Positions 50,559-61,860 of a DNA stretch of 64,000 bases are shown here, piece after piece. Location: assembly GCA_963669155.1 (NCBI GenBank), contig OZ022595.1, positions 248,001 through 312,000 of the forward strand. Direction: 5' to 3'. The notes below the pieces were generated by a model. That model searched no databases and was not told the DNA's origin. It saw only the letters and a program-made list of their open reading frames with translations. Each line of letters begins with the position of its first letter. The first letter of the stretch is position 1. The position numbers and the translations under genes were made by a program. The DNA is from Arbacia lixula. Its lineage: Eukaryota; Echinodermata; Echinoidea; Arbacioida; Arbaciidae.

Positions 50559-50972
50559 AGTACCGATGTGTGAGGTCATGTTAGCAGTATTGTCAAGACA
50601 ACTTGTTCTCAAATATGCGGGTAGAGCTAGCCTATAGGCTGAGGAGAGCATGATCACAACCGAGTCTGTTAACAACTACGTCTGGTAAAACAGACTAGGC
50701 CCCCTAATCTCTCTGACTGCCCTGGATCCTCTTTTTCGCCCGCTCCAGGGCCTAGTCTGTATTGCCAGACATAGTTGTTAACAGACTCGGTTGTGACCAT
50801 GCACTCCTCAGCCTAGTAATTAGGCTCGGGTAGAGCAAGCAGCGGTGATCACAGGGGAGTCACCGACACTACCCCGCTAGACAATATCGCACCGGTAAAT
50901 CTCTCGCTTAAGTGATATTGTTTAGAGCCATTTGCCATGACAACATGCCTATATGACGACACTACTTCGGTT
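50559..50972. mobile_element. Foldback element of about 414 bp, absent from block B, with another MITE nested inside
   Basis: The left arm (ACCGATGTG..GTCATGTTAGCAG..TTGTCAAGACAA) and right arm (TGCCATGACAACATGCC..TATGACGACACTACTTCGGT) are imperfect inverted copies of about 55 bases. The flanks are CTCTATAG on the left and CTCTATTT on the right, consistent with a target duplication of 6-8 bases. Block B reads straight through as CTGACTCTACCTCTATTCCT. A solo arm lies at 36,397-36,455. No coding capacity. The interior is mostly the MITE at 50,628-50,826. Confidence 0.6.
50628..50826. mobile_element. 199-bp MITE with about 75-bp inverted repeats and a 10-bp target duplication
   Basis: CGGGTAGAGC at 50,618-50,627 is repeated exactly at 50,827-50,836 and brackets the element. 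The arms carry GGCTGAGGAG, CACAACCGAGTCTGTTAACA and CAGACTAGGCCC on the left, with their reverse complements on the right, leaving a loop of about 45 bases that itself contains CCTGGATCC and CTCCAGGG. The exact 9-10-bp duplication points to a transposase with that staggered cut, or a Mutator-like element. Family not identified. Confidence 0.8.
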
Positions 50973-50984
50973 CTCTATTTCTCT

Positions 50985-51135
50985 TCATGACTATTTATCT
51001 CTCTTCTTCTCTCTTTCTCTCTATCTCTCTCTCTCTCTCTCTAATTCTCTCTTTCTCTGTACCCCTCTCTTTGTCCCTCTCCCGCTCTCTCTCTCTCTTT
51101 CTCTGTCTCTTTATCCCTCTTTCTCCCTCTATTTC
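50985..51135 (+). repeat. (CT)n tract, block A
   Basis: CTCTCT with TTTCTCT and CCCTCT interruptions. The same tract, of different length, is at 58,690-58,825 in block B, so it predates the duplication. Confidence 0.9.
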
Positions 51136-51444
51136 GACCAATGTTTAGACAACGTACTAAAAAAACTTGCTGGGATGAATAGTCATGTACTTAAAGCTGT
51201 GTTTTATGACTGATGTAAATACAGTTTATACTATTCCCTCGTACAGCTGTAAGCATGGTGGAATGTTCTTTGTTCTGCCTAATAATGATTATGCACAAAG
51301 TGAACGAAAAATCAATTGTTTCGTTCACTTTGTGAGAAATATAAATTTCCTTAATTATAACTACAATTCATCTTCACATTCACCCGTTGCTACTACGAAG
51401 TAATTTATAAAAGAGACATTATATACGGCAAGTTCACCAATTTA

Positions 51445-53324
51445 CACACTAAGAAATAAAGGTGCACTTAAAGGTTCAATTTTGCGTTTAGCACCCTAAT
51501 CTCGACAAGGATGAACATTCCACCACTGCGGGTTTACTTCGTACGAACCAGGGTCCAATATCCAGGAAGGTTCAATTTTGAACCTTTTTGTATGGATTAT
51601 TAGTCTTGTACAGAAACCTACAGAAGAGCTATTATCATATTATTCACATGTTACAGCCAGTATCATTTAATAAAGTAAGTTGATTCAAAGATTATGGGAA
51701 GAAAATGAAGTTGAATTACTAAATGATCAATACTAACTAATTTGCTACGTATATCCACGCAAACGAAACATAAAAGTTATAATTCTCCGTAAAAAAACAA
51801 AGGGTTATCGTACATAAACTAAGCGGCTAGCCGGTGTTGATCAAACAATCATGCAAGCGGAGACAAGGCATCAGATAGGTACTTCGTACTCAGATGCTAA
51901 TGGATATTCATGCATTCATTAGGCCTTTTGACTTGTGCCATATTTTTGTAAATAAATAGATAAACGGCACAAAACTAGAAAGGAATAGTTAAGCATACAT
52001 TCCAATAAACATTTAGAAATTTAGACATTAAAACAATAAATGCCACCTAATTGAGTGCAGACAACAATAAATACAACAAAATATTTATCTTTAGTTGTAC
52101 TAACCAATATTTTTGGAGCACATTACCGTAGTGGTATATATATATTTATATTCCACGTACTAAGGATGTTGCTATATGATTGGTCAAGAGTTGATCACGT
52201 GATAAAGCGTAGTTTTGCCCATCTGATCACCTGAGGAGAAAAGTTCGTTACACTCGAGGTAATAGTACTTTTTGGTTTCGCTGATCTCTTTACTCCTCAC
52301 AGTCCTAAAGCATGATCAAAATTTTGAGTACGCGCGAAATAAAAGTGCGTTACACTCGGACTATCAATTGACTACGCGTCCTAACGCGCGTCCTATACGC
52401 GCGTCCTATACGCGTGTTCCCCGTGGCAGCGACTCGGGGTTAGGTAGAGAAGTAAACTTTCCTTTTGTACGTCAAATTGTAATTTTTTGTATAGATAGTT
52501 GGTTTCAGATGTGGAATATAAAGAAAATAATCAACTTTTGGTTCCAGGCAATGAGACAAACTACCACTTCCTAGGCGATCTGAATGTATAAGCTATCTAT
52601 CCTCAGCTGCGCTTCGGAAAGATAGCAGCATGTACATCCAGTTCGCCTCGAAAGTGATAGTTAATCCCATCACCTTCACCAACGTTGATTATTTGCTTGA
52701 TATATATATATGAAAGTGAGCGCGTGAACACGATAGGAATAGGGTAGGATAAGATAGGATATGATTAATATATGATTAGGGTTGTGTAGGGTGGGTAGGT
52801 AGGTAGGGTTGTGAGTGCGTTTATATCCATGTATGTTTAATAATGTGAGGTCATATCAAATAAATGATATTGAGTTTCCAAAAGATTTTGTTTCACATTT
52901 TCCACATTTTCAAAATTCTGACGTCCATAAAACGTTTTCACAAAACGTCCAACAAACCTACGTTTTAAAACGTTTATTAAAACGCTTTTTTGTTACCTGG
53001 GTATGGGGTTCAGAAATAAACCCTGAAAGCTTCAATTATGCACCCTGTAGGGTTGGGTTTGGTGGAAAATGAACCCCAAAAGGTGCAAAAATATACATTT
53101 AAGGGTGCAAATTTGAACCGTATGGATGTTGAATTGAACCCCGACTACTTTTAAATTTAACTCCTTGGGGTGCAGTTACTTTTGAGCCCGCATGGTGCAA
53201 AAAGGAACCCCATTAGACACATAAAATTTGCACCCTAGTCAAGGGCGCAATTTTGAACCCCATCGGGGTGCCTGCTATTGCATCACGCCTGGAGGTTCAA
53301 TTTTAAACCTAATTTCTTAGTGTG
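51445..53324. mobile_element. 1,880-bp TA-inserted DNA transposon, non-autonomous, with empty site in block B
   Basis: Perfect 13-bp terminal inverted repeats: CACACTAAGAAAT at 51,445-51,457 and ATTTCTTAGTGTG at 53,312-53,324, each flanked by TA. The matching place in block B reads CACCAAGTTAGTTTTCCCC with a single TA at 59,147-59,148, so the pre-insertion site is visible. The subterminal regions, especially 53,020-53,310, are packed with short motifs in both orientations (GGTGCAA, TTGCACCC, TTGAACCCC, GGTTCAATTTT), as expected for transposase-binding repeats. The longest internal frame is about 100 codons with no transposase motif. TA duplication fits the Tc1/mariner superfamily or another TA-targeting group; the family assignment is open. 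Confidence 0.88.
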
Positions 53325-53705
53325 TAGTTTTCCCCTAACGGCTGCCCTCTTGACAAGCCTGTGGAGCTATTCAGAGTGTTTCTCCACTCTGGTGGAGCGA
53401 CTGTCTACCTCAGTACTTTAACAAGGGTGATATCCTGACAATGAGTTGAATCATATAAAAGCAGACAATGACAGAGTTTTACATAATGAAAGAGTCAATT
53501 TACTAAAAACCATGACTAGCACCAAAATATGATCAGTCACCAAGGTAACCTTCACGGGTAAACGCATTAGTCTGCATGGACGTATTGTGCGGAATGTTTA
53601 TTGTTTGTACCTACGATGCGTTGACGTGTCATTACGTGCACGTTAATGCTCAGCATCGCTGGCCCACCTTTGATTAACAGAGCAAACATACAGAGCTATT
53701 TAAAA

Positions 53706-54663
53706 AAAATCAATTGATTTTTTCATTTTATATACATGTATTTACAAATCTGAACACATTTAAATTCAACGTTATAATATAGAGCTAAACACACAAATAA
53801 GAAAAAGATATAAGAACATACCAAAAATACACATGTACATGTTACAAAGATGAAAAAAAAAGTTTCGTTCAAGAAATGGCATGATCCATGCAATTAAATC
53901 AATGCCTTAAACATGGCTTAAGAATATACCCATATCACCTAAATAATCTTGTGTAACTACACTGGAAGATTGTTACAAAAACGCAAGCTTTTCTTGGTAA
54001 TAATGATGTGTCGTTCATGTTGGATAGTAAACACCTTACATGGATTGTACATGGTTAGCGAACGACACGTTCTGATGATTTCATCACGTCACGATATAAG
54101 CCAGGCCTGGTCTAAACCGTCACTCTGAAACATCCCGAAACATATGTACAATATTATGTGCAGCAAATGCGTGTACGTAATCATTATATTGGCCTTTTTC
54201 ATGAAATAGGCGAAGCGCTGGTCAGCTCTGTGAAGATATAGCTGTGGATTGTTTAATTTAAATCGAAAGTCAGGTACGCCACACCCTGAAGGGAAGATCG
54301 GCCGTAAAAAAAAAGAAGGCGATCAAAACAGTTTCCATAATGCGACAGCAAATACCCCCAAAAGTACTAAGCCCGCTCAGGACAACCTAGGAGCCATTTT
54401 ATTATTTTTTTAGATATAACAATATTTCCATGGAGTGGAGTTTCAAACGAGACATACATGTGGACAAGTATAAGGTGGTGTGTACTGGCAAATTCGTGCA
54501 CAGACATTGGCTGGTAAATGTAACCATCTATTCAATAGAAATCAGAGGCAATCGTTAGAGAAAGCTCATAGCGCACCTACAACATAGTGACATGTCAGAC
54601 CCTTGCCTAGTTAAATGATCAGATGTATGTGCTAACAACATGTAATTAATACTCATTTAAGAT
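53706..54663. other. Stretch with no recognised gene
   Basis: AT-rich sequence between the end of block A and the inverted SINE-like copy. Confidence 0.5.
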
Positions 54664-54985
54664 AAAAGGGCGAGAGGGGAAAATGGGAAAGAAAATCTCA
54701 AAGAAAACGACAAAGAGAGGGATAGAACAGAAGAAGGTAGCAAAATAAACATTGCAAAAGGAATGAAAAATTGAGCATACCCACACCAGGAATCGAACCG
54801 CGGTCGCGCGTTCTTAAAACAGCGTCCTAGCCAATTCATCCACAAACCTTTCCATTCACTGAAGACGTAGTGCACAGCAGGGGCTAAAATAATTTAGAAA
54901 TCGATGTTCAAGCTGAAATTTATCTATGATCCCGACATTTCAGTAAACAAGGGAGACCAGGTCTCCGCTACCAGACTCGGCTACA
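54664..54985 (-). mobile_element. tRNA-derived SINE-like repeat, copy 2, inverted relative to copy 1
   Basis: On the minus strand the core reads TTGGCTAGGACGC (A-box-like) and then CGCGGTTCGATTCCTGG (B box), with TTTTAAG in the place of an anticodon loop, reminiscent of Leu(UAA). The flanks match copy 1 at 36,951-37,290: upstream GTTGTAGCCGAGTCT, AATTTCAGCTTGAA, GATTTCTAAAT; downstream TTCCTTTTGCAATG and TTTGAGATTTTCTTT. It also holds a palindrome GGAGACCAGGTCTCC. Confidence 0.65.
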
Positions 54986-55644
54986 ACATAACAAAATTTT
55001 AGATTAAAAGCCTCAAACATAAGCGAGATACAGTTCCTAGAAGATCGTCATGTCATTTTATGAAAATAAATTCACCTTTTATTGACATAACAATAAGTAC
55101 ATACCTCCGATTTTGACATCAATGCCTATAATCAAATTTACACCATGAAGTCGGGAGCAAAATGAAAAATAAAAGCAACTCATACCATAAAGCAATGTCT
55201 CAGCTACAACATACTGAAACTGTATAGAATATTCATCATGTTCATACAAGATTACTGAGATACACAAAAACGGCTAAAACGTTATGACGCCATACATTGA
55301 AATTCATTTTTTCAATTCAATTATTCTTTTAGGAGATCGAATATTCTGTATGACAATAAAGAACCTCAGCCTATCATGCTCCACTTTTTTTCTAAAAGTT
55401 TCCTCGACACTGTAAGAATAGAAATAGGTCTGTAATTGCTTCATCTTCTGTGTGTCACGCGTGAATTTTACACAAGTAGACCAAACAAATCCAAGAAAGG
55501 AGAAGGTTATTTTGACAGTCTTAGGATATGTTATTTACCGTTCTAATTTGTTGTAATAACCTCGCTATTTTGAGACCATCAGAAAAATCTGCTTGCATTG
55601 AACAATGAAAGATCATACACAAAGGCTCAACGATTGCACCAATT
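54986..55644. other. Stretch with no recognised gene
   Basis: AT-rich spacer ahead of duplicated block B. Confidence 0.5.
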
Positions 55645-55769
55645 ATACATTTTGAAAGCTTTGCGCCGAAACATTCTAACCATAATCTTTTTTCATTTGT
55701 AATTTGTGGTTTTGAAACAACCGTGGTATTTCCTGTTTAAGACCCTCCGAGTCACCTTAGCTTTTTATG

Positions 55770-56147
55770 CTAAGTGATTGTTACTGAGTCTTGTCCACAA
55801 GAGTATCTGACTATTAGTCCCCTCCTGACTACTTCTGAGTTGTTCTGGGGCGCAGTCTCTACGATCCTGGCAGGCACCGAGGAAGGCTCTCTGGTCAGTG
55901 CTGTAGACATGGTAGATGACCTGTCCTGCTTCCGGTCACCGATGAAGCCAACTTCCATCAGAGCATTGACAGGGAGCGGCACAGGCTCAAAGTGCAACAA
56001 CTTGATGTCTTCTAACTTCCTTTCAATTTGATTTTTGTTTGTAAAGTCTTCATTCAGATCTTGACGCAAACTTGTTTCCCACTGTCGATACTGTTTGACC
56101 ATTTGAATCTCGTCCTTATATATTTTGTAAGCTTTGCATAAAAGCAT
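55770..56147 (-). pseudogene. Detached TRIM tail, tandem copy furthest downstream
   Basis: Encodes the end of the coiled coil and the tail of the TRIM protein (KDEIQMVKQYRQWETSLRQD through FEPVPLPVNALMEVGF), preceded by a junction codon set (MLLCKAYKIY) derived from 3'-flank sequence. It has no RING or B-box, and its own C-terminal extension differs from that of the intact gene. With 56,275-56,601 and the remnant at about 56,660-56,755 it forms a tandem series with a period of about 453-466 bases. An apparent acceptor-like AG precedes GACGAG, but a duplicated fragment is the simpler reading. Confidence 0.8.
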
Positions 56148-56274
56148 CGCAACTATAACCTTTTTTCATTTGTAATTTGTAATTTTGATTTTTATTTCTT
56201 GTTGAAGACCCTCCGCGTCACCTTAGCTTATCATATTATCTGATTGTTACTTCTCCACGAGAGTATCCTAGCTA

Positions 56275-56601
56275 TTAGTCCCCTACCTCTGAGCTGTTCT
56301 GGGGCGCAGTCTCTACGATCCTGTCAGGCACCGAGGAAGGCTCTCTGGTCAGTGCTGTAGACATGGTAGATGACCTGTCCTGCTTCCGGTCACCGATGAA
56401 GCCAACTTCCATCAGAGCATTGACAGGGAGCGGCACAGGCTCAAAGTGCAACAACTTGATGTCTTCTAACTTCCTTTCAATTTGATTTTTGTTTGTAAAG
56501 TCTTCATTCAGATCTTGACGCAAACTTGTTTCCCACTGTCGATACTGTTTGACCATTTGAATCTCGTCCTTATATATTTTGTAAGCTTTGCATAAAAGCA
56601 T
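56275..56601 (-). pseudogene. Detached TRIM tail, second tandem copy
   Basis: Almost identical over its length to the copy at 55,770-56,147, including the same MLLCKAYKIY junction, so the duplication breakpoints are shared. It ends NSSEVGD-stop instead of the longer extension of the other copy. An AATAAA on the minus strand (about 56,191) lies downstream of it, and a second one (about 56,644) downstream of the main broken gene, so the 3' UTR was copied along with the tail. Confidence 0.8.
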
Positions 56602-56684
56602 CGCAACTATAACCTTTTTTCATTTGTAATTTGCAATTTTGATTTTTATTTCTTGTTGAAGACCCTCCGCGTCACCTTAGCTTA

Positions 56685-57596
56685 TCATATTATCTGATTG
56701 TTACTTCTCCACGAGAGTATCCTAGCTATTAGTCCCCTACCTCTGAGCTGTTCTTCTAACTTCCTTTCAATTTGATTTGTGTCTGTAAAGTCTTCATTCA
56801 CATCTTGCCGCAAAATTGTTTGCCACGGATGATACTGTATGAGCATTTGAATCTCGTCCTTGGATATTCGCTGCTTTTCTCCACAATCACGGGCTTGTGT
56901 AACACGTTTGGTGACCTTGCTCTTTTCCAAAAGAAGCTTGTCGATTAGATTCTCAAAGCAAAATGTTTGTTCTTGGATCTGGGCTATCAGATTGTTCTTC
57001 TCCTCTGTCAGGAGTTCAACCCTAGTATCAAATTGGGGTATTTTTTGGTCTTCCATTTGCTGCATCTTAGTCAGTCCGTTTTTGCGCATGTTCTCCAGTG
57101 CTCTTTCACATGCAGCATGTCGTCTCAACCAAGCCGCACTATTTGTCTTTTCCTTGCAAATCTCTCCCTGGACAAAAGTTACCATTTCCTTTATTGTCTT
57201 TGGTCGTTTGTCATGTCCATAATGATTTTTGATGGTGCAAAAAGCACACGTGACCATGTAACACTGTTCACAGTAGAATTCAAGCCTGCGTTCTGGATGT
57301 ATGGAACAATAATTCCCTTTTAGATCCTCCCGTTGTTACTCATTTTGCTCCACGGCGTCGACAATATCAGCAATCATCCAATTGTCTTTCAACTTGCAGT
57401 TAGTTGGCATTTGCTTTCGACAATAAGGACACTCCATTTGATTCAACCCGTCATCTCGCTTGTACTGTATCACAACCTCAATGCACGTTTTGCAGTACGA
57501 GTGTCCACAGCTCAGGGAGCGCGCATTTACAATTCTACCCTGGCAGATCGGACATTTCAAGCGATCTTCTAGAACCTTGTCCAAGCATTCTGCCAT
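56685..57596 (-). pseudogene. Second TRIM copy, broken by one nonsense codon and a tail deletion
   Basis: Paralogue of the gene at 48,624-49,655 with the same start and the same reading frame throughout. Codon 87 is TAA (57,336-57,338) where the intact gene has AAA (K87), a one-base change between RING and B-box. The frame is otherwise open for about 300 codons. All eight RING and all eight B-box zinc ligands are kept. The protein would stop after the RING at 86 residues. Downstream the frame runs to KLEE and then joins, through a deletion of about 140 bases, the sequence after the old tail (QLRGRG..), ending at 56,685. Reinitiation at M114 would lack the RING. The retained ligands suggest the stop is recent, or a sequencing or assembly error, or that the short RING-only product is tolerated. 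Confidence 0.85.
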
Positions 57597-58689
57597 GCTG
57601 CTTCTTTTAGTGTGATACCAACTCCAGACACTTGATTGCTCTAGAATTCCAGCACGAAATTGCCCAAGAACTCAAGACGTTGTTTCACCGTTTCTGAGAT
57701 TCGCGAATGCTGATGATAGAATTGAAGCCTCAGAAGATCGTTAGACTGTTTGAGCAAATATCACGTAAATAGCTCAATATAATTATGAGAGGGCTGTGTA
57801 AGTCAGTGCAGCGTCAAGTGTGTAAAATTAATATACTCGCGAGTTCTGTTTCCGGCACTCCAGTCGCTCAAATTTGTCAATCACGAATGGCAAGCCACCT
57901 CTTACTCGCAGAAATGCCCAATCATGAGCATGCTTCATTCACTCAGTCTTGACCCTCGAAATACAGAAGAAATTTTCCACTCATGAAACGCCGTGCTGAT
58001 GTTATTATGATAGATTTCAACAATGGATTAGCAGTGAATATCTATTTCTCCACACGGGGATTCCCAGAGCAGAGAAAACGCATGCATGGCATTGTGGTGC
58101 TACTCGCGTGCAGCTCGCCCATGCTGTGACACAGCCAGTGGAGGGCGCTATTGGGGAAAACCCACTGAACTACTGGTTCGGTGGGAAAACCCCATACTCG
58201 AACCGGGCCCTTTGAGTTTATCGTTTTATGTATGTTAGTGTGTGGATATGCGTACTAGGGCTTAAAAACATTCAATAAAGCTGAAATGTACACAAAATAG
58301 AGTTAAAATATGCAAAATCTTTTCGAAACAGATATGTGAGATTCAATTCATTACTGTTATTGTGATAACCGATTAGATATTTCATGAGATCGTTAGTTTT
58401 GGATAGTTTTTTGACCTAACAACTTGTATGTATCACATAATCATATATGAACACAACAATGCCTATTGTGCATTACGCATGTCACCCCACAAAGTCCTTT
58501 CTGCATTCTTCATTATTAATGACTCTGTGATGGCAGGTGCTAGTAAACTGATAGGTGTGGAGCACAATGGGTATTAATGTCTTGTGGTATGCGTGTATGT
58601 GCAGGTGTGCATGTGTGATGGAAATTTTCAATAAATATAAATTATGAGTAAATATATGAGTCATCCGTCCATTCACTCATCAGCCGTCT

Positions 58690-58825
58690 CACTCTCTTCT
58701 TCTCTCTCCGTCTCTCTGACTCTACCTCTATTCCTCTTTATGACTATGTATCTTCTCTCTCTCTCTTTCTTTCTCCTCTCTCTCTCTCTCTCTCCCTCTC
58801 TCTCCCTCTCTCTCTATCTCTCCCT
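58690..58825 (+). repeat. (CT)n tract, block B
   Basis: Counterpart of the tract at 50,985-51,135. Open frames through it (SLSLSPSLSL-like) are repeat translation. Confidence 0.9.
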
Positions 58826-59475
58826 ATACTTCGAACAATGGTTCGACAACTTACTAAAATAAATTGCTGCGATAAATAGTGATGTACTTGAGATTGTTCC
58901 TCAAGCTACGTTATGATTGATGTAAATACAGTTAAATACACAATTTCCTCATACAGCTATAGAAACATATGTACATGGTGGAATGTTCTTTGTTCTTCCT
59001 AATAATGATTATGCACAAAGTGAACGAAAAATCGATTGTTTCGTTTACTGTGAATACAAATTTATTTATTGTAACCATTATTCATCTGCTCATTCACTAC
59101 GAAATGATTTATAAAAGAGACATTATATACGGCACGTTCACCAAGTTAGTTTTCCCCTAACGGCTGACAAGCCTGTGGAGCTATTCAGAGTGTTTCTCCA
59201 CTCTGGTGGGGAGCCTCCCATAAGGTGACATCCTGAAAAAACACAAGTTACATTTAAAAAAAATCATTATTACTAGTACTGGAACATAACAAGTAACAAG
59301 GTATCCTCCACGGGTAACTGCATTAGTCTGCGTGGACGTACTGTACGGATTGTTTATTGTTCGCATGTACGATACGTTGACAGGTTATTACTCACGCGCC
59401 AATATACAGCATCGTTCGTCAATATTGGATTTGCCATGGATTTACAGAGCAAATATATAGGGCTATTTTTTTTCC

Positions 59476-61860
59476 AGTGATAAATATGTTTGATCGTTCT
59501 CAAACTGTTACCAATCTGTTTCTCTGAATTAACTTTAAATATTTTTAAATTGAAAATTTATTTGAAACATTAGTGTGAATTTCGTGCATTCTCGTGGCAG
59601 GAGAACGCTAGCAACAAACTCGGAACCCGACATGGAACTACAAATCTTGTTAAACTACAAAATGTTTTACATCGTAGTGGTTAATCATACGGCATGGGAA
59701 AACATTTTAACAGGTCTCTTTAGTTCACATATTAATGTAAGTCAGTTATCTTAATTTATTTATTATAAGCCATTGGAGGCCAATTATCTTTGATTTTTTT
59801 TTCTCTATCATTATTACAATTGGACCATTGAAATAAATTAACTGAAATTGAATAACACACACTTCAATTCAAAAACCTATCTGGAAAAACAAGAATAGAA
59901 CAATACTTAGAATACTGCTGGGTATAGTAAATCAAAAATTCCCCACCTAATTAGACATGCTAGAGTCATGTAACTCTTTCACTCAATTCTAGTTCTAGCT
60001 TGAGTGAGTTGGATGCTTCCTAAGAAGTTAATACGTTTCGTATACTCCCCGGCCGTGTACAATGTTCTGCTGATAGAACGATCTAACAGTCATGCAAAAT
60101 TATCGTTCTTTGTGCAATGACTGTTTTCTTTCATATCTAAATTGTTAAGATAAACTACAGGTATACAATACATGATAATTTCTTCCATGTTTAAATCATG
60201 TTTTTTGAGACTGAAATGTATTCGATTATATGATGATGAATATATGGTTTATTATGCAGTAAAATTGATTTCGAATATACATAACAATAAGATAAACAGG
60301 CTCTCCCCCTCTCTCTCTCTCTCTCTCTCTACATATATATATGTATATATACTAGTAAATATACAAATTCGAAATTCTTCATAATACTGCATGATACACA
60401 CACAAATAAAACCCCCATGTAGGTCCATTGGTGGTATATGAAATTTAACAGTGACGAAGGGTAATGGTAAAACACGGTGACTTGTGTAGTAAGCTTCTAT
60501 TCCCCAAGAACCATATTTTGAATATTGAGGCCAACGACACGATACCATTGGCCGTACGACTCTGCGACTGGCTGACACGCATGATCAGGTCATTGGATTT
60601 GTGTAAGAAGGTGACGTCACATTACTAGTCATATGCCCTACGACTAGATAATCGTGGTCAAATCGTGGCGTCTGCTTTGGCCATTTGCCAACATTATCAT
60701 AACTCATCAGAGCCTACACGAGAATATTCCTCTGCATAACAATAATCTCATCGAGTACTAGATCGTGATATTCAAAATACAGTTATTAGTGCAAAGGTCT
60801 GGATGTCTAGACTACCCTAACAAACAACTGACCAGTGGCCAAATTGAAATGTAGCCGTTTAATGCTGTAGTGTTTGTCAGTCTACTTGAGGTCTCATCCT
60901 GAATTGGAGTGAAAGATTATTGCATATAGGTTTTCAGTAACTTACCATCAATGATATCTACCATGTAATAATGAGAGCTCATGGACTGTTGTCATGATCA
61001 TTACGCATTGAAGGTAAGTTACAATAATTAAACACATATATGCAACATGGCCCTGTACCATCTTGAACATACATTAAGCAATGATTAAACGCAACTCAGA
61101 TTAAACGCAAATTTAACCACGCATTGAGTTGAGCATGAAGCATTGAGCATTTAACGCAAGTTGCGTTTGATCATCATACGATTCTGCAAAGTTGCTTATA
61201 ATGCACCGTGATAGCGGTTAATAGTTTCCTATATATTAAACGCAACTAGCTCTTTGTGCGATGAAATACGGATTACAGGAAAGTTACGTTGAATTTCAAT
61301 GAGCTCCTCTTAATTTTGAGATTTACGTTTAAACCTATGAATGTTTGAGCCTATGCGGGAACGACTGAAACAACACTAATGTACGAACTGGGCCCTCTTA
61401 AAACTCTATGTGCACACTGTCAGGGCTTTCCTGTGCCATTAAGGCCTCATGAGTAGCACTATCACTATTGAGAAAACATTCTTCTCGCTAAGCGGTCTAC
61501 AGCCAATCAGACCGGTAGAGCTCCATGGGGCCGAGATGACGGCGGAAGAATTGCAGCACAGTCCGCCATGCAAAAACTTGGTCGCGGGCGTTGGCTTTGG
61601 CTTCCCTCCCTCCGTACGCAGTGTACACTGAGAGTTCAGAAAAAAAAAGGAGTAAGTAGAAAGCGTGAAGACACATTATTGAGAGTAATATCTTGGATAT
61701 AGTTATCCTCATAACAGGAATAAGAAAAAAAAAGTTGTTTCAATACGTGGCCCATGTTTCACCACAATTCAGACACACGGTTTCTACAAGATGTGCGTAA
61801 GTTACGCACGATTGTTCACAGGTCAGCTGACCTGCTCTTTTGCTAAAGGAGATACCTCAA
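59476..61860. other. Long stretch with no recognised gene
   Basis: AT-rich. A short CT run followed by TATATA lies at 60,301-60,350. The part 61,490-61,630 is GC-richer with a CCAATCAG motif and a 60-codon plus-strand frame without a motif. ACGCAA/TTGCGT motifs recur at about 61,085-61,245. Confidence 0.5.

Larger units (their letters stand above)
48620..53705. repeat. Segmental duplication, block A
   Basis: This block matches 55,645-59,475 in the same orientation. Alignable anchors are the TRIM ORF; its upstream flank (GATTCGCGAATG, GCAAGCCACCTCTTACTCGC, AGTGGAGGGCGCTATT); the CT-rich tract; GGAATGTTCTTTGTTCT followed by ATGATTATGCACAAAGTGAA; CATTATATACGGCA; AGTTTTCCCCTAACGGCTG; and GCATTAGTCTGC.TGGACGTA. 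Block A is longer because it carries a 1,880-bp and a roughly 414-bp insertion that block B lacks. Ends are approximate. Confidence 0.9.
55645..59475. repeat. Segmental duplication, block B
   Basis: Partner of 48,620-53,705. It carries the broken TRIM copy, its upstream flank, the CT tract and the downstream anchors up to GCATTAGTCTGCGTGGACGTA and ACAGAGCAAATATATAGGGCTATT. It lacks the TA transposon, the nested foldback elements and the long GT tract of block A. It gains tandem copies of the TRIM tail and a hairpin-forming stretch CCCACTGAAC..GTTCGGTGGG near 58,150. Confidence 0.9.
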
